NCBI GenBank assembly: GCA_007833815.1
Contig: CP033464.1
Location: 5,191,501 to 5,255,500 of the forward strand
DNA: 64,000 bases
Origin: Brevibacillus laterosporus
GTDB lineage: Bacteria > Bacillota > Bacilli > Brevibacillales > Brevibacillaceae
Direction of reading: 5' to 3'
Shown: positions 1 to 8,117 of the stretch, in pieces
Position numbering within the stretch: position 1 is the first letter of the stretch
How the letters are laid out: each line of letters begins with the position of its first letter
Notes under the pieces: model-generated
The model's database searches: none
The model's input: the letters and a program-made list of their open reading frames with translations, nothing else
Told to the model about the DNA's origin: nothing
Position numbers and translations under genes: made by a program

Positions 1-269
1 TGCATGTGAACAATATACTCATCTAATCGTTGACTCATCTCTAGCACTGCAAGGCTTGAAAAGGTACCTTCTTTGCAAACCAACTCTACCAATTTTTTTC
101 TGAGAATCTCTGTATCCGTATGTAGATCATTCTCATCTTGGCAACTTTGGATGCGTTTTGCTGATAAGGGACTAATTGATTTGATGGGGGCTGAGTATTT
201 TACTCCTGTTCTTGGCGTTCTTTTCCTATGGTAGAGTAGAACGTCCTCAACCTTTTTTAAATCCTTAAT
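1..269 (-). CDS. Spo0E-like aspartyl-phosphate phosphatase, 3' end outside window
   Basis: This small protein runs off the left edge. Its C-terminal part has the Spo0E signature: a basic helix, then KEGTFSS, then SQRLDEYIV. Spo0E-family proteins are short helical hairpins that dephosphorylate Spo0A~P and so delay sporulation; SQxLD is the active motif. No ATG, GTG or TTG lies in frame near a ribosome binding site. A very strong site (AAAGGAGGAGG, 285-275) sits 5 bases before an in-frame ATT at 269-267, which I take as the start. An N-terminal indel is the alternative. It lies on the same strand, just downstream of the receptor/peptide pair at 504-1989, an order repeated twice more in the window. 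Confidence 0.7.
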   Translation of the reverse strand, partial: MKDLKKVEDVLLYHRKRTPRTGVKYSAPIKSISPLSAKRIQSCQDENDLHTDTEILRKKLVELVCKEGTFSSLAVLEMSQRLDEYIVHM

Positions 270-355
270 ATCAACCTCCTCCTTTATGTATAAAATGTAT
301 TACTTACACTATATCTCATTATCCCAAAAAAACCATTTTGAGAAAAACTGTAAAA

Positions 356-396
356 ATCATCTATTTTAACCAAATTTTAACATTAAAATAGATGAT
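356..396. repeat. Perfect 14-bp inverted repeat
   Basis: ATCATCTATTTTAA (356-369) and its exact complement (383-396) flank a 13-base AT-rich loop. It lies between the terminator of the receptor/peptide unit and the Spo0E-like gene. There is no T-run on either side, so an operator or an mRNA structure is as likely as a terminator. Confidence 0.5.
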
Positions 397-442
397 CATT
401 GTCTTCCTCTCATTATCCACATTATCTCATTCTTTCAACCAC

Positions 443-475
443 AAAAAAAAGCACCCTTCTTTTAGAAGGTGTGCT
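443..475 (-). terminator. Rho-independent terminator of the receptor/peptide unit
   Basis: On the minus strand AGCACACCTTCT pairs with AGAAGGGTGCT around a short A-rich loop, followed directly by a run of T. It sits about 30 bases after the signal-peptide gene stop. Confidence 0.85.
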
Positions 476-503
476 CTGTAGCATTAAGGAAATGATTATT
501 TAT

Positions 504-626
504 TTAGCCACCAATCCCATGATCGTATTGAATCACTCTGTCCTTTGCCATTGCCACTTCAAAATCCATCACCTGACTACACAACCCAAAGATCATTACC
601 AGCGAAAGCAAAAAGACTTTCATCAT
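504..626 (-). CDS. Phr-like secreted signal peptide precursor, 40 aa
   Basis: This short gene starts inside the 3' end of the receptor gene (receptor stop at 577) and reads another frame, as phr genes do behind rap genes. A good binding site (GGAGG, 6-10 bases upstream) precedes an ATG ATG start. The product opens with MMKVFLLSLVMIFGLCSQV, a basic residue plus a hydrophobic stretch that fits a Sec signal. It ends in a short polar tail rich in glycine and acidic or basic residues (...RVIQYDHGIGG). In RRNPP systems the secreted tail is cut to 5-10 residues and re-imported to bind the TPR receptor. The mature peptide cannot be read off the sequence. A terminator follows at once. Confidence 0.75.
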   Translation of the reverse strand: MMKVFLLSLVMIFGLCSQVMDFEVAMAKDRVIQYDHGIGG

Positions 627-1989
627 TCCTTACCTCCTCCATTATTTTTTTATAATCCTGTTTCTGTTGCAGTGTTGCGTGGTATCTATGTGCTTCAAAA
701 AGTGTTACGCATCGTATGAAATTCTTTTGATCATTCATAGCTGTAGATAAAGCTAGGCATCGTAGAATATCGACTATCCCATTATGAAAACGTTCATTTT
801 GGAACTGATAAATAGCTAACTGATACCTAAACCGAAGATGGCGTTCTACATTAATAGTATCTTGGTATTGATCAAAGCAACGTATCTCTTCTGAAAATCT
901 CTCTAATAGGTTGTCTATCGAAAAGTCATATTTATTGGCTGATTCTACAATGGTCACTAGACCAGCAAGAATCTCCTTTGGATGTTCATCAAGGAAAGCG
1001 ATATAATCTGGAAGAATATCTGTAAGTCCCAGTAGCAAATCGAACGTATATCTATTGGCTTGGGCCCATAATCGGAATTTCTGAACCTCTTTTTGTCCTA
1101 CATCATCAAGATTTTCAAACCATCCTAAATCAGCGTAACCAGCAGCATACTCGTTTGCCTCTCTATACAAGCCTTGCTTTTCCAATGATTCCGATTTCAA
1201 TAAATAGGCCTGTCCATAATAGACAACCAAATGGCGTTCCGTTTTGAGAGGTTCACCTTTTCTATTACTTTTTTGTCTATTTTGTTCATTATCGTATACC
1301 AAAGTAACCAATTCTCTTAACTCGTCTGCGTATTTCTCTACCTCTTTCCACTTATGCAAAGTAAAGCTCACATTTGCTAGCTGTAATAATGCATCCAATT
1401 GGTAATTCTCAGAGAGTCTTTTTCGAAAAGGTTCGAATCGAATAACAGCTTTACCATTTTCCTCTGCATTGGTTCCCAGTAGTGATCGAAATAAACGATA
1501 TTGACTCATTACAGCTCGTTCTGAGTGGCTATTTCTTTCATTATCAATCACCAATTGGTAAAAATAAGCTGATTCCTTCTGTTTTCCCTTATAAAATAGC
1601 TGTTCAGCTACAGCAAAAAGAACTTCGATGTTTTTAGGATCCTCTAACAACTGAGAGATTACCAACTGAATACAGTCATGTCTACCTATTTCGGCACACT
1701 GAACAAGATACGGTCTAACTCTTCTCTTAGATACTTTTCCTCTTTGAAAGCATTCCTCTACATATAAATCATACAGCCACCCAGTAGGCTCTCCAAATGC
1801 TCGTCCAATAGCATTTAATTGATGGACAGTTAATGCTCGGATAGGATTCCCCTTCAAGAATCCGCTCAAGTGCCCGGCATTGATATTAGTCAATTCACTG
1901 AGTTTACTTAAGGTGTAGTTATATGATTTGATGCGATATTCAATTTCCGACCGTATCGATCGCACCATCACATGATTACTTCCGACCAT
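577..1989 (-). CDS. RRNPP-type peptide receptor: XRE helix-turn-helix plus TPR repeats
   Basis: Of 470 residues, the first 80 or so form a Cro/C1-like helix-turn-helix (SELTNINAGHLSGFLKG). The rest is a helical TPR array with a Rap/NprR/PlcR-like look. Such proteins bind a re-imported oligopeptide and change DNA binding or a protein partner. AAAAAGGAGTG lies five bases before the ATG. The overlapping gene at 504-626 encodes the likely cognate peptide. Just upstream, at 1990-2100, is very AT-rich DNA with repeated TGTAAAAT-like motifs that could hold the promoter and operator. A Spo0E-like gene follows downstream. Close relatives in this window are at 42751-44049 (intact) and near 51 kb (broken). 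The regulon is unknown. Confidence 0.8.
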   Translation of the reverse strand: MVGSNHVMVRSIRSEIEYRIKSYNYTLSKLSELTNINAGHLSGFLKGNPIRALTVHQLNAIGRAFGEPTGWLYDLYVEECFQRGKVSKRRVRPYLVQCAEIGRHDCIQLVISQLLEDPKNIEVLFAVAEQLFYKGKQKESAYFYQLVIDNERNSHSERAVMSQYRLFRSLLGTNAEENGKAVIRFEPFRKRLSENYQLDALLQLANVSFTLHKWKEVEKYADELRELVTLVYDNEQNRQKSNRKGEPLKTERHLVVYYGQAYLLKSESLEKQGLYREANEYAAGYADLGWFENLDDVGQKEVQKFRLWAQANRYTFDLLLGLTDILPDYIAFLDEHPKEILAGLVTIVESANKYDFSIDNLLERFSEEIRCFDQYQDTINVERHLRFRYQLAIYQFQNERFHNGIVDILRCLALSTAMNDQKNFIRCVTLFEAHRYHATLQQKQDYKKIMEEVRNDESLFAFAGNDLWVV

Positions 1990-2106
1990 ATAAACACTCC
2001 TTTTTAACGAAATATCAATATTTTACTATATTTTACAATTTTTTCGGAGAATCCGCTACTAAAATCTCAAAAAATGTAAAATTTTATATTTTTCGACACA
2101 AAAAAA

Positions 2107-2157
2107 AGAAGCTTCCTTCCGTGGATCCATAGATCAGCACAGATAAGGACGCTTCTT
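2107..2157 (-). terminator. Terminator of ppaC
   Basis: On the minus strand AGAAGCGTCCTT pairs with AAGGAAGCTTCT, followed by seven T. It lies about 30 bases after the ppaC stop. Confidence 0.8.
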
Positions 2158-2184
2158 TTTTCTTGAATCAATGAGGTTTATTCC

Positions 2185-3117
2185 TTACAGCTTGCTAAAG
2201 GCTTCTGTTAATACCGGTACAATTTGTTTCTTACGAGAGACAACGCCTTTTAGAAGCACTTTGTTATCAACCAATGACACGTTATATGCCAACTCCACAG
2301 CTTTAGCTGCACGACCTACTGCCAAGCCAACGGAATCATTGTTTAGAATATCGGTTACGACAAATAGGAACAAATCTAACCCTTTTTCTTCAATAATAGC
2401 AGCTAGATGAGCTTCGATTTCAGCTTGGCTATCTAAAACATCGTTCACATCAACTGCGTTTACTTGAGCAATTTCAACTTTGGAGTTACCCATTGCAAAC
2501 TCTTTAGAATCAAGAGAAATCAATTGGCTAATCGTTTTGTCGCTGAGGTCTGCACCAGCTTTTAACATCTCCAAGCCATAGCTTTGCAAATCAACGCCAG
2601 CAATCGCTGCTAGTTCATGAGCCGCTTTCACGTCTTGCTCCGTGCATGTTGGAGATTTTAATAAGAGCGTGTCAGAGATGATCGCAGACAGCATAAGACC
2701 AGCAATTGTTTTCGTTACCTCGACACCGTTCTCTTTGTACATTTTATTTAAAATCGTAGTCGTACACCCAACTGGCTCTGCACGGAAGTACAACGGGTGA
2801 TTTGTCTCAAAGTTAGCAATACGGTGATGATCAATAACTTCAACCACGCGTACCTGGTCGATGTCGTTCGCACTTTGCTGGCGCTCGTTGTGGTCTACTA
2901 GGATAACATCTTGAGCTTCTGTCGCTACGGTTTCTACCAAGCGTGGAGCCTCTACATTGAAGTATGTAAGCACAAATTCTGTTTCTCCGTTCATGTTGCC
3001 TAGACGAACAGGCTCCACGTTTGCACCCAATTTTGTTTTTAAATCAGCATAAATAAGTGCGGAACAAATCGTATCTGTGTCTGGGTTTTTATGTCCAAAA
3101 ATTAGTGTTTTTTCCAT
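2185..3117 (-). CDS. ppaC: Manganese-dependent inorganic pyrophosphatase
   Basis: This 310-residue family II (DHH) pyrophosphatase hydrolyses cytosolic PPi to phosphate, pulling biosynthetic reactions forward. The signature blocks are visible: [13 protein letters not shown] near the N-terminus and VDHNE and EVIDHHR around residues 75-100, which supply the Mn ligands. [10 protein letters not shown] near the C-terminus belongs to the substrate-binding DHHA2 domain. The start is MEKTLIF, preceded by AAGGAGAACG; a longer reading frame adds 12 residues with no binding site. Length is normal for the family. It is a single-gene unit with its own terminator, apparently unlinked to its neighbours. Confidence 0.95.
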   Translation of the reverse strand: MEKTLIFGHKNPDTDTICSALIYADLKTKLGANVEPVRLGNMNGETEFVLTYFNVEAPRLVETVATEAQDVILVDHNERQQSANDIDQVRVVEVIDHHRIANFETNHPLYFRAEPVGCTTTILNKMYKENGVEVTKTIAGLMLSAIISDTLLLKSPTCTEQDVKAAHELAAIAGVDLQSYGLEMLKAGADLSDKTISQLISLDSKEFAMGNSKVEIAQVNAVDVNDVLDSQAEIEAHLAAIIEEKGLDLFLFVVTDILNNDSVGLAVGRAAKAVELAYNVSLVDNKVLLKGVVSRKKQIVPVLTEAFSKL

Positions 3118-3241
3118 AATCGTTCTCCTTATTCCTGTTTTAGAGATAAACATATAATATCATAGGAGTTATGATACTCTCCATGCTCATTATAAATTTA
3201 AAATCCATGTTTTTAAATCCTTCTGCAAAACTTTACACGTT

Positions 3242-4576
3242 CTATACCAATATTTTTTGTGTGATAGGTATTTTCCCAAGCCCATCCACAATCTGAATTT
3301 CCGTTCCATACGGTCTTGACAGCTCTGCTACTCGCTTTAAAATATCGTCATTTCTACTGAGCTGTGGAAAACCGTTCTGATGCCGTTTTTTTCCACACCC
3401 TAGCTCGATGGGGTGCAATGTAATCTCTTTTACTTGTCCATTCTCCATACTCCATGAGGCGATGACAGACTCCATGACCTCCGGAATCGTAAGCAAGCCT
3501 TTTGTCCCTTTATCTGTTTTCGAGTCCATGGCCTGCATAATGGTCATATCATGTGGGAATGAATTGGCGTCATAAAATTCCTGTGGTAATACTTCCAACG
3601 TTTCATCCTGAAAAATAAAATTACTCAAGCTATAAAAAATCGGGCGATTCTGATAAATCTCGATACCACGTAGCGTATGTGGACCATGCCCCACCACCGC
3701 ATGGGCACCAGCATCGATAAATCTGCGAGAAGCTATCTCTACAAAATCAGCAGGAATCTGCTTATTTGCCCCTTTCATTTCATGAGCATGAAAGCTCACG
3801 ACAACATAATCTGCTTGGCGAGAAGCGTCATCAATGCTAGCTTCTAAACGTTTCATATCCAGCTCATGTGGCATTGTGACTAGTTTCTCTTTCTCACCCC
3901 CATAAAAAATAGCAGGATACCCATACAAGTCATAACCAAACGGTAGTACTCCTTCTGGCAACGGGGACAGAAAGGACTCTTCCACCAGCATCTCATATAG
4001 AGCATTTACTTCTGTTTGACTAGCGATGCGCTTCATCACCTCAAAATCAGCTTGTGACACTAGATGTTTTTTCACATGCCTCAGCCCATTCACACCTGGA
4101 CGACCTTTCCCATCACGCCGCTGTTCGGAAGCCAGATGTGTTTGATGAAAAGAGGAGGTCACAGAAAGTAACGCCACTCGTCCAGCTGGCGTATCCAAAT
4201 AAACAGGGCGACCTGCTTCAAACAGATTTTTTCCCATCCCTGTGTGTAATAGACCTGCTTCCCGCAAATACTTGTTGGTTAGTAACAAACCATCGTGGCT
4301 GAAGTCCATCGAATGGTTATTGGCTGTTCCCACTAAATTAAATCCATATTCCTTCAAATCCTCTAGCCGATCAGGAGTCGTTTGCACATGAGTACCACCA
4401 GAAATAGCATTTGGTGTACCTTCATTGTAAGAAACATGCATTTCCAAATTAGTAAGGCTCGCATCTGCCTGACGAATAAGCTTTGCTACCTCTTGAAAGC
4501 TAGGCTCCTGATAACTGGGCACACGCCTGGTTTGCAGATAGTCTCCTGTGGCTACGAATGTCATAATTGAATTCAC
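3242..4576 (-). CDS. CapA-like (poly-gamma-glutamate synthesis family) metallophosphatase
   Basis: This 444-residue protein has the CapA fold of calcineurin-like hydrolases. Visible motifs are ATGDYLQ at the N-terminus, NLEMHV, GTANNHSMDFSHDG (metal and active-site block), VVSFHAHE, and VVGHGPHTLRGIEIY followed by SLSNFIF. Many members are membrane-anchored, but no signal peptide or membrane segment is seen here, so it probably works in the cytosol. Its ATG overlaps the MFS gene stop (ATGA), so the two are translationally coupled. With the M20 hydrolase upstream, the operon suggests import and breakdown of an acylated or gamma-linked amino acid compound. No capsule synthesis genes (CapB or CapC) are present, so a role in polyglutamate synthesis is unlikely. 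Confidence 0.8.
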   Translation of the reverse strand: MNSIMTFVATGDYLQTRRVPSYQEPSFQEVAKLIRQADASLTNLEMHVSYNEGTPNAISGGTHVQTTPDRLEDLKEYGFNLVGTANNHSMDFSHDGLLLTNKYLREAGLLHTGMGKNLFEAGRPVYLDTPAGRVALLSVTSSFHQTHLASEQRRDGKGRPGVNGLRHVKKHLVSQADFEVMKRIASQTEVNALYEMLVEESFLSPLPEGVLPFGYDLYGYPAIFYGGEKEKLVTMPHELDMKRLEASIDDASRQADYVVVSFHAHEMKGANKQIPADFVEIASRRFIDAGAHAVVGHGPHTLRGIEIYQNRPIFYSLSNFIFQDETLEVLPQEFYDANSFPHDMTIMQAMDSKTDKGTKGLLTIPEVMESVIASWSMENGQVKEITLHPIELGCGKKRHQNGFPQLSRNDDILKRVAELSRPYGTEIQIVDGLGKIPITQKILV

Positions 4577-5880
4577 GATTGCACTCCCTCCAAATCAGTG
4601 GTATAAGATGGTTTGACTTGCTCCTTGCGTTTTACAAACAGTAGGAATAAACAACCACTAGCGACATAAATAAAGGCATTCAGAAGTAGTGCCTGATTAA
4701 ACCCTGCGGTCAGATTAGCACCAGCAGCTTGTACGATCGCTCCCGTCACAAGTGGTGAAATCATTCCAGCCAAAGTTACTAGTCCAGACATAACCCCCAT
4801 AATCAGACCTGTTCGTTCAGGTAATAACGTACTACCAATAACAGAAGCTAAGCTACCTGCTGTTGTCGTTAATCCTAACCCAAAGCAAAATAGGGTAATA
4901 AGTATGGCTGTAGATTGAAACAATGGAACCAAACTAAACAAAATACCACCTGTCATAACAGCAATACCACCGACTACTACATAAGATTTACGTACCAATC
5001 TCGTTTTTTTAAACAAACGGTCTGCTAACATACATGTTAGTAATGTGATTAATCCAGCGGTAATACCAATAATAGCGATAGATGTACTCATTTGATTAGA
5101 ACTTAGCTTCAAAACTTTCACCAGATACGTTGGCAACCAGACCAATACGAAGGTCACACCCCACATCTGAGCAAAGTAAAGTAGAAAAGGGAATAGAAAA
5201 TCCTTTGATGTCAATGTATGGCAAACATCAGACCAATTCAACGATGATGACTTACTTACAGACTTATTTGAGTGAAGTTGTACCGATTGACTCTTTGTTG
5301 ACAAATGAGTCGCAGACACACCTTTACTGTCTGGACGATCTGATCCTCCCAAAAGCCATAGAATCACCCAGACTAAGCTTACCGTGCCTAACGCTGCCCA
5401 AGCCCATCTCCAGCCCCAGTGTTCAATAGAAGATACCAGAACAGGAGTAAACGAACTAGAACCAATGGACGCGCCAAAAGTCAACAAGGCAAAAATAAAG
5501 CCACGACGCTCTTCTGGAAACCATTTGCTAAGGTGACTAACAATGACAGGCCATGTAGGTCCTTCTCCGATCCCTAACAAAATCCTCGCAACAATTAATA
5601 CAGGTAAGCTCGTAATCACAAGCGAGCCAAATTGCACAACAGTCCAGCAAATCGCCATAATCGTAATCACTTTTTTGGTACCAATCTTATCGGATAACCC
5701 CGCTCCAATGACACCAGCAATTGCAAAAAACCAGAAAAAACTGCTCCCTACCAATCCCCATTGTGTTGGACTAAGCGCCATCTCCTGCATAATTTGGGCA
5801 GCGGAATATCCGGCAATCGATTTATCAAGATAGTTAATCAGGTAAAAGACAAATAGAAACACTACCGTTACCCACGCCAT
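4573..5880 (-). CDS. MFS transporter, anion:cation symporter type
   Basis: This 435-residue protein has about 12 hydrophobic helices and a central hydrophilic loop around residue 195. LSDKIGTKKV fits the MFS loop 2-3 motif, and ARILLGIGEGPTWPV resembles the glucarate/phthalate (ACS) branch, which imports organic anions with H+ or Na+. The start MAWVTVV follows AGGGGGAGT. It lies 67 bases after the M20 hydrolase gene and overlaps the CapA-like gene by four bases, so all three are probably co-transcribed. The substrate cannot be told from sequence; an organic acid or acyl-amino acid would fit the neighbours. Confidence 0.85.
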   Translation of the reverse strand: MAWVTVVFLFVFYLINYLDKSIAGYSAAQIMQEMALSPTQWGLVGSSFFWFFAIAGVIGAGLSDKIGTKKVITIMAICWTVVQFGSLVITSLPVLIVARILLGIGEGPTWPVIVSHLSKWFPEERRGFIFALLTFGASIGSSSFTPVLVSSIEHWGWRWAWAALGTVSLVWVILWLLGGSDRPDSKGVSATHLSTKSQSVQLHSNKSVSKSSSLNWSDVCHTLTSKDFLFPFLLYFAQMWGVTFVLVWLPTYLVKVLKLSSNQMSTSIAIIGITAGLITLLTCMLADRLFKKTRLVRKSYVVVGGIAVMTGGILFSLVPLFQSTAILITLFCFGLGLTTTAGSLASVIGSTLLPERTGLIMGVMSGLVTLAGMISPLVTGAIVQAAGANLTAGFNQALLLNAFIYVASGCLFLLFVKRKEQVKPSYTTDLEGVQS

Positions 5881-5947
5881 GAGAGACTCCCCCTACACAT
5901 TTTCCCTGATCCATTCTTTCTCATGATTTTGTTTTTTGCTGTTCGTC

Positions 5948-7150
5948 TCAAGATTCAGATAGACATAAATGCTCAGCTACCAACGACACAAATAACTTTC
6001 CTATTTGTAACATTGAGCGTTCATCCACATCGAACATCGGATGGTGATGCGGATATGTTGCATTTATTTCACTGTTCCCACCCCCTATTCCCACAAAATT
6101 TCCTGGTATCCTTTGCAAATAATAGGCAAAATCCTCTCCCCCCATCTGTGGCGGAACCCGAACAACTCGTTCATTTCCTACCAGCTGGTTCGCAATTGTT
6201 TCCACCCTTTTTGTCTCCGCAGGATCATTCCAGACAGACGGATAACCTCTGCGATACGTAAACTGAACAGTAGCTCCAGCGCCTTCAACCGTATGCTGAA
6301 TCATTTGTTGCATAGCTTGTTCGATGTCAGTACGTGTTTCTTCACTGAACGTGCGCACTGTGCCCAAAATCTGTGCGGTATCTGGAATCACATTGTAAGT
6401 AGATCCACTTTGAAAGGAGCCTATCGTTAACACGGCTGGTTGCAAAGGATCTACGCGTCTGCTGACAATTTGTTGTAAATTCAAGATTAGTTGACTTCCT
6501 ATCACTACTGGATCAATGGACTCATGAGGACTTGCCCCATGCCCACCTTTCCCTTGAATTTCAATTTGAAATTCATCAGAAGCAGCCATCATATACCCTT
6601 CCTGAACACCAATCATTCCCAGCGGAAGTCCAGAAAACACATGCGTTCCATAAATAACATCCACTCCATCGAGACAACCATCCTCTACCATCGAGATCGC
6701 TCCACCAGGATGTAATTCTTCCGCATGCTGAAAGAGAAGTACCACCGTTCCGCTTAGTTCATGCTCGAACTCTTTCAAAATCTTAGCTGTTCCCAATAAA
6801 GCTGCTGTGTGGATATCATGACCACACGCATGCATGACCCCAGGAATTCTTGACTTATAATCTACCTGTTTCTCGTCCTGGATAGGAAGCGCATCAAAAT
6901 CAGCTCGTAGCGCCACCGTTTTGCCTGTTTTCCCTGTTTTTTCCTGTTTTTTTCCGTAGATCGTAGCTACGATGCCACGACCTCCAACCCCTTCTCGTAC
7001 TTCAATACCAAGCTTTTTCAAATAAGCAGCAATTTTATTGGGCGTCTCTACCTCTTGGAAAGATAACTCTGGATACATATGAAAATCTCGTCGCAAGGCC
7101 ACCATTTCAGGGTACAGTGCTTCTAATTTGATACTTGCCTGGTTTAACAT
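5948..7150 (-). CDS. M20-family amidohydrolase (N-acyl-amino acid or hippurate hydrolase type)
   Basis: This 400-residue protein has the M20D layout: a catalytic domain broken by a dimerisation insert. The metal block HACGHDIHTAALLG is near residue 103, EELHPGGA supplies the general base and a ligand near residue 140, and GGEDFAYYL and HHHPMFDVDE near the C-terminus complete the site. Such enzymes remove acyl groups from amino acids or open amide bonds. A strong AAGGAGG precedes the ATG. It is the first gene of the operon with the MFS and CapA-like genes, and the reaction may act on the transported substrate. The exact substrate is unknown. Confidence 0.88.
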   Translation of the reverse strand: MLNQASIKLEALYPEMVALRRDFHMYPELSFQEVETPNKIAAYLKKLGIEVREGVGGRGIVATIYGKKQEKTGKTGKTVALRADFDALPIQDEKQVDYKSRIPGVMHACGHDIHTAALLGTAKILKEFEHELSGTVVLLFQHAEELHPGGAISMVEDGCLDGVDVIYGTHVFSGLPLGMIGVQEGYMMAASDEFQIEIQGKGGHGASPHESIDPVVIGSQLILNLQQIVSRRVDPLQPAVLTIGSFQSGSTYNVIPDTAQILGTVRTFSEETRTDIEQAMQQMIQHTVEGAGATVQFTYRRGYPSVWNDPAETKRVETIANQLVGNERVVRVPPQMGGEDFAYYLQRIPGNFVGIGGGNSEINATYPHHHPMFDVDERSMLQIGKLFVSLVAEHLCLSES

Positions 7151-7407
7151 CGCTCTTCCTCCTTTTTCTTCATAACTCTCTTCTTGTTAGCTTTCCTAGC
7201 GCCACTCCCTTTACCGATTATTCTCCCATTTTTTATCAGAATTATCAGTTATTAACCATTCTACTTTCTGAATGAATTCATAGCAAGTTAATAATAAAAA
7301 TGAAGTTTATGCTCCAAAACGAAGGAAATAACGCTCTTTATTATTGTTTATTCCTAAAATTTGCGATAGTCTTTAAAAGGACAGCTACTAAACTAGGAGG
7401 TACATCT

Positions 7408-7995
7408 ATGAAAAAAATCGTAATAGCATTGTTTGCCCTCATGCTTCTTTTAACAGCTTGTGATCCCCTCCGTTTTACCGAGAAAAATCCCATTGACCAA
7501 CAAGACATGATTTCCCTTTTACAACCTAAACTGGAAAAAGCCCCTACCTATGAAAAATTCACTCATGTCTATGCTAAAGAAGCGGTAGGAGGCGAAAGGA
7601 TCGCAACCATCACTAAAGATGGTGTAGAAACAGAAAATACCGCAGTTGCCAAGGATATGCTCGTTAAAAACCAGACCGAAGCAAATGAAATGTATATCTT
7701 AAAACCAGACAAGTTCTCCAAACGATACAAACAAATCGGCGAAGCAAAAGATGGATTTAAAGAGTATCAAGCGGTCGGTGAAATTAAAGCAATTGAAGTG
7801 ACCCCTGACTTGCTAAAAGAAGCTAAGGTCACTGCACAGGAATTTTACTTTATAGCAGCCTGGGGTGAGAAAATGGTCGTTAAAGAAGGCGATTATTTAG
7901 TATCACCACTGGACTACTCCGAAGTGTATCGCATCGCCCACAAGGAGTTTTTTGAGACATATCGCTTGAAGGAAAAGGAGCCCGATCGGTCTTGA
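7408..7995 (+). CDS. Predicted lipoprotein, unknown function
   Basis: This 195-residue product starts at MKKIVIALF, with TAGGAGG seven bases upstream; the reading frame is open 36 codons further without a binding site. Residues 1-17 are a lipoprotein signal ending in the lipobox LLTAC, so Cys18 should be lipidated and the protein held on the outer face of the membrane. The rest is soluble, lysine-rich and without a motif I recognise. It is one of few plus-strand genes here and stands alone, convergent with glpD. Confidence 0.8.
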   Translation: MKKIVIALFALMLLLTACDPLRFTEKNPIDQQDMISLLQPKLEKAPTYEKFTHVYAKEAVGGERIATITKDGVETENTAVAKDMLVKNQTEANEMYILKPDKFSKRYKQIGEAKDGFKEYQAVGEIKAIEVTPDLLKEAKVTAQEFYFIAAWGEKMVVKEGDYLVSPLDYSEVYRIAHKEFFETYRLKEKEPDRS

Positions 7996-8018
7996 TCAGG
8001 CAATGTAAAAATAGCAAT

Positions 8019-8059
8019 CTCTGGTGCACTCCCCAACTGGTGACGAGTCTGCACCAGAG
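8019..8059 (-). terminator. Hairpin between convergent lipoprotein gene and glpD
   Basis: CTCTGGTGCA and TGCACCAGAG form a perfect 10-bp stem around a 21-base loop. On the minus strand an ATTGCTATTTTTA stretch follows, so it most likely ends glpD transcripts. The T-run is weak. Confidence 0.5.
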
Positions 8060-8117
8060 CCTTAGGTTCCACGTATATAGCGTATATCCAAGCTTATTTC
8101 TTTTGCAGAGCTTTCCA

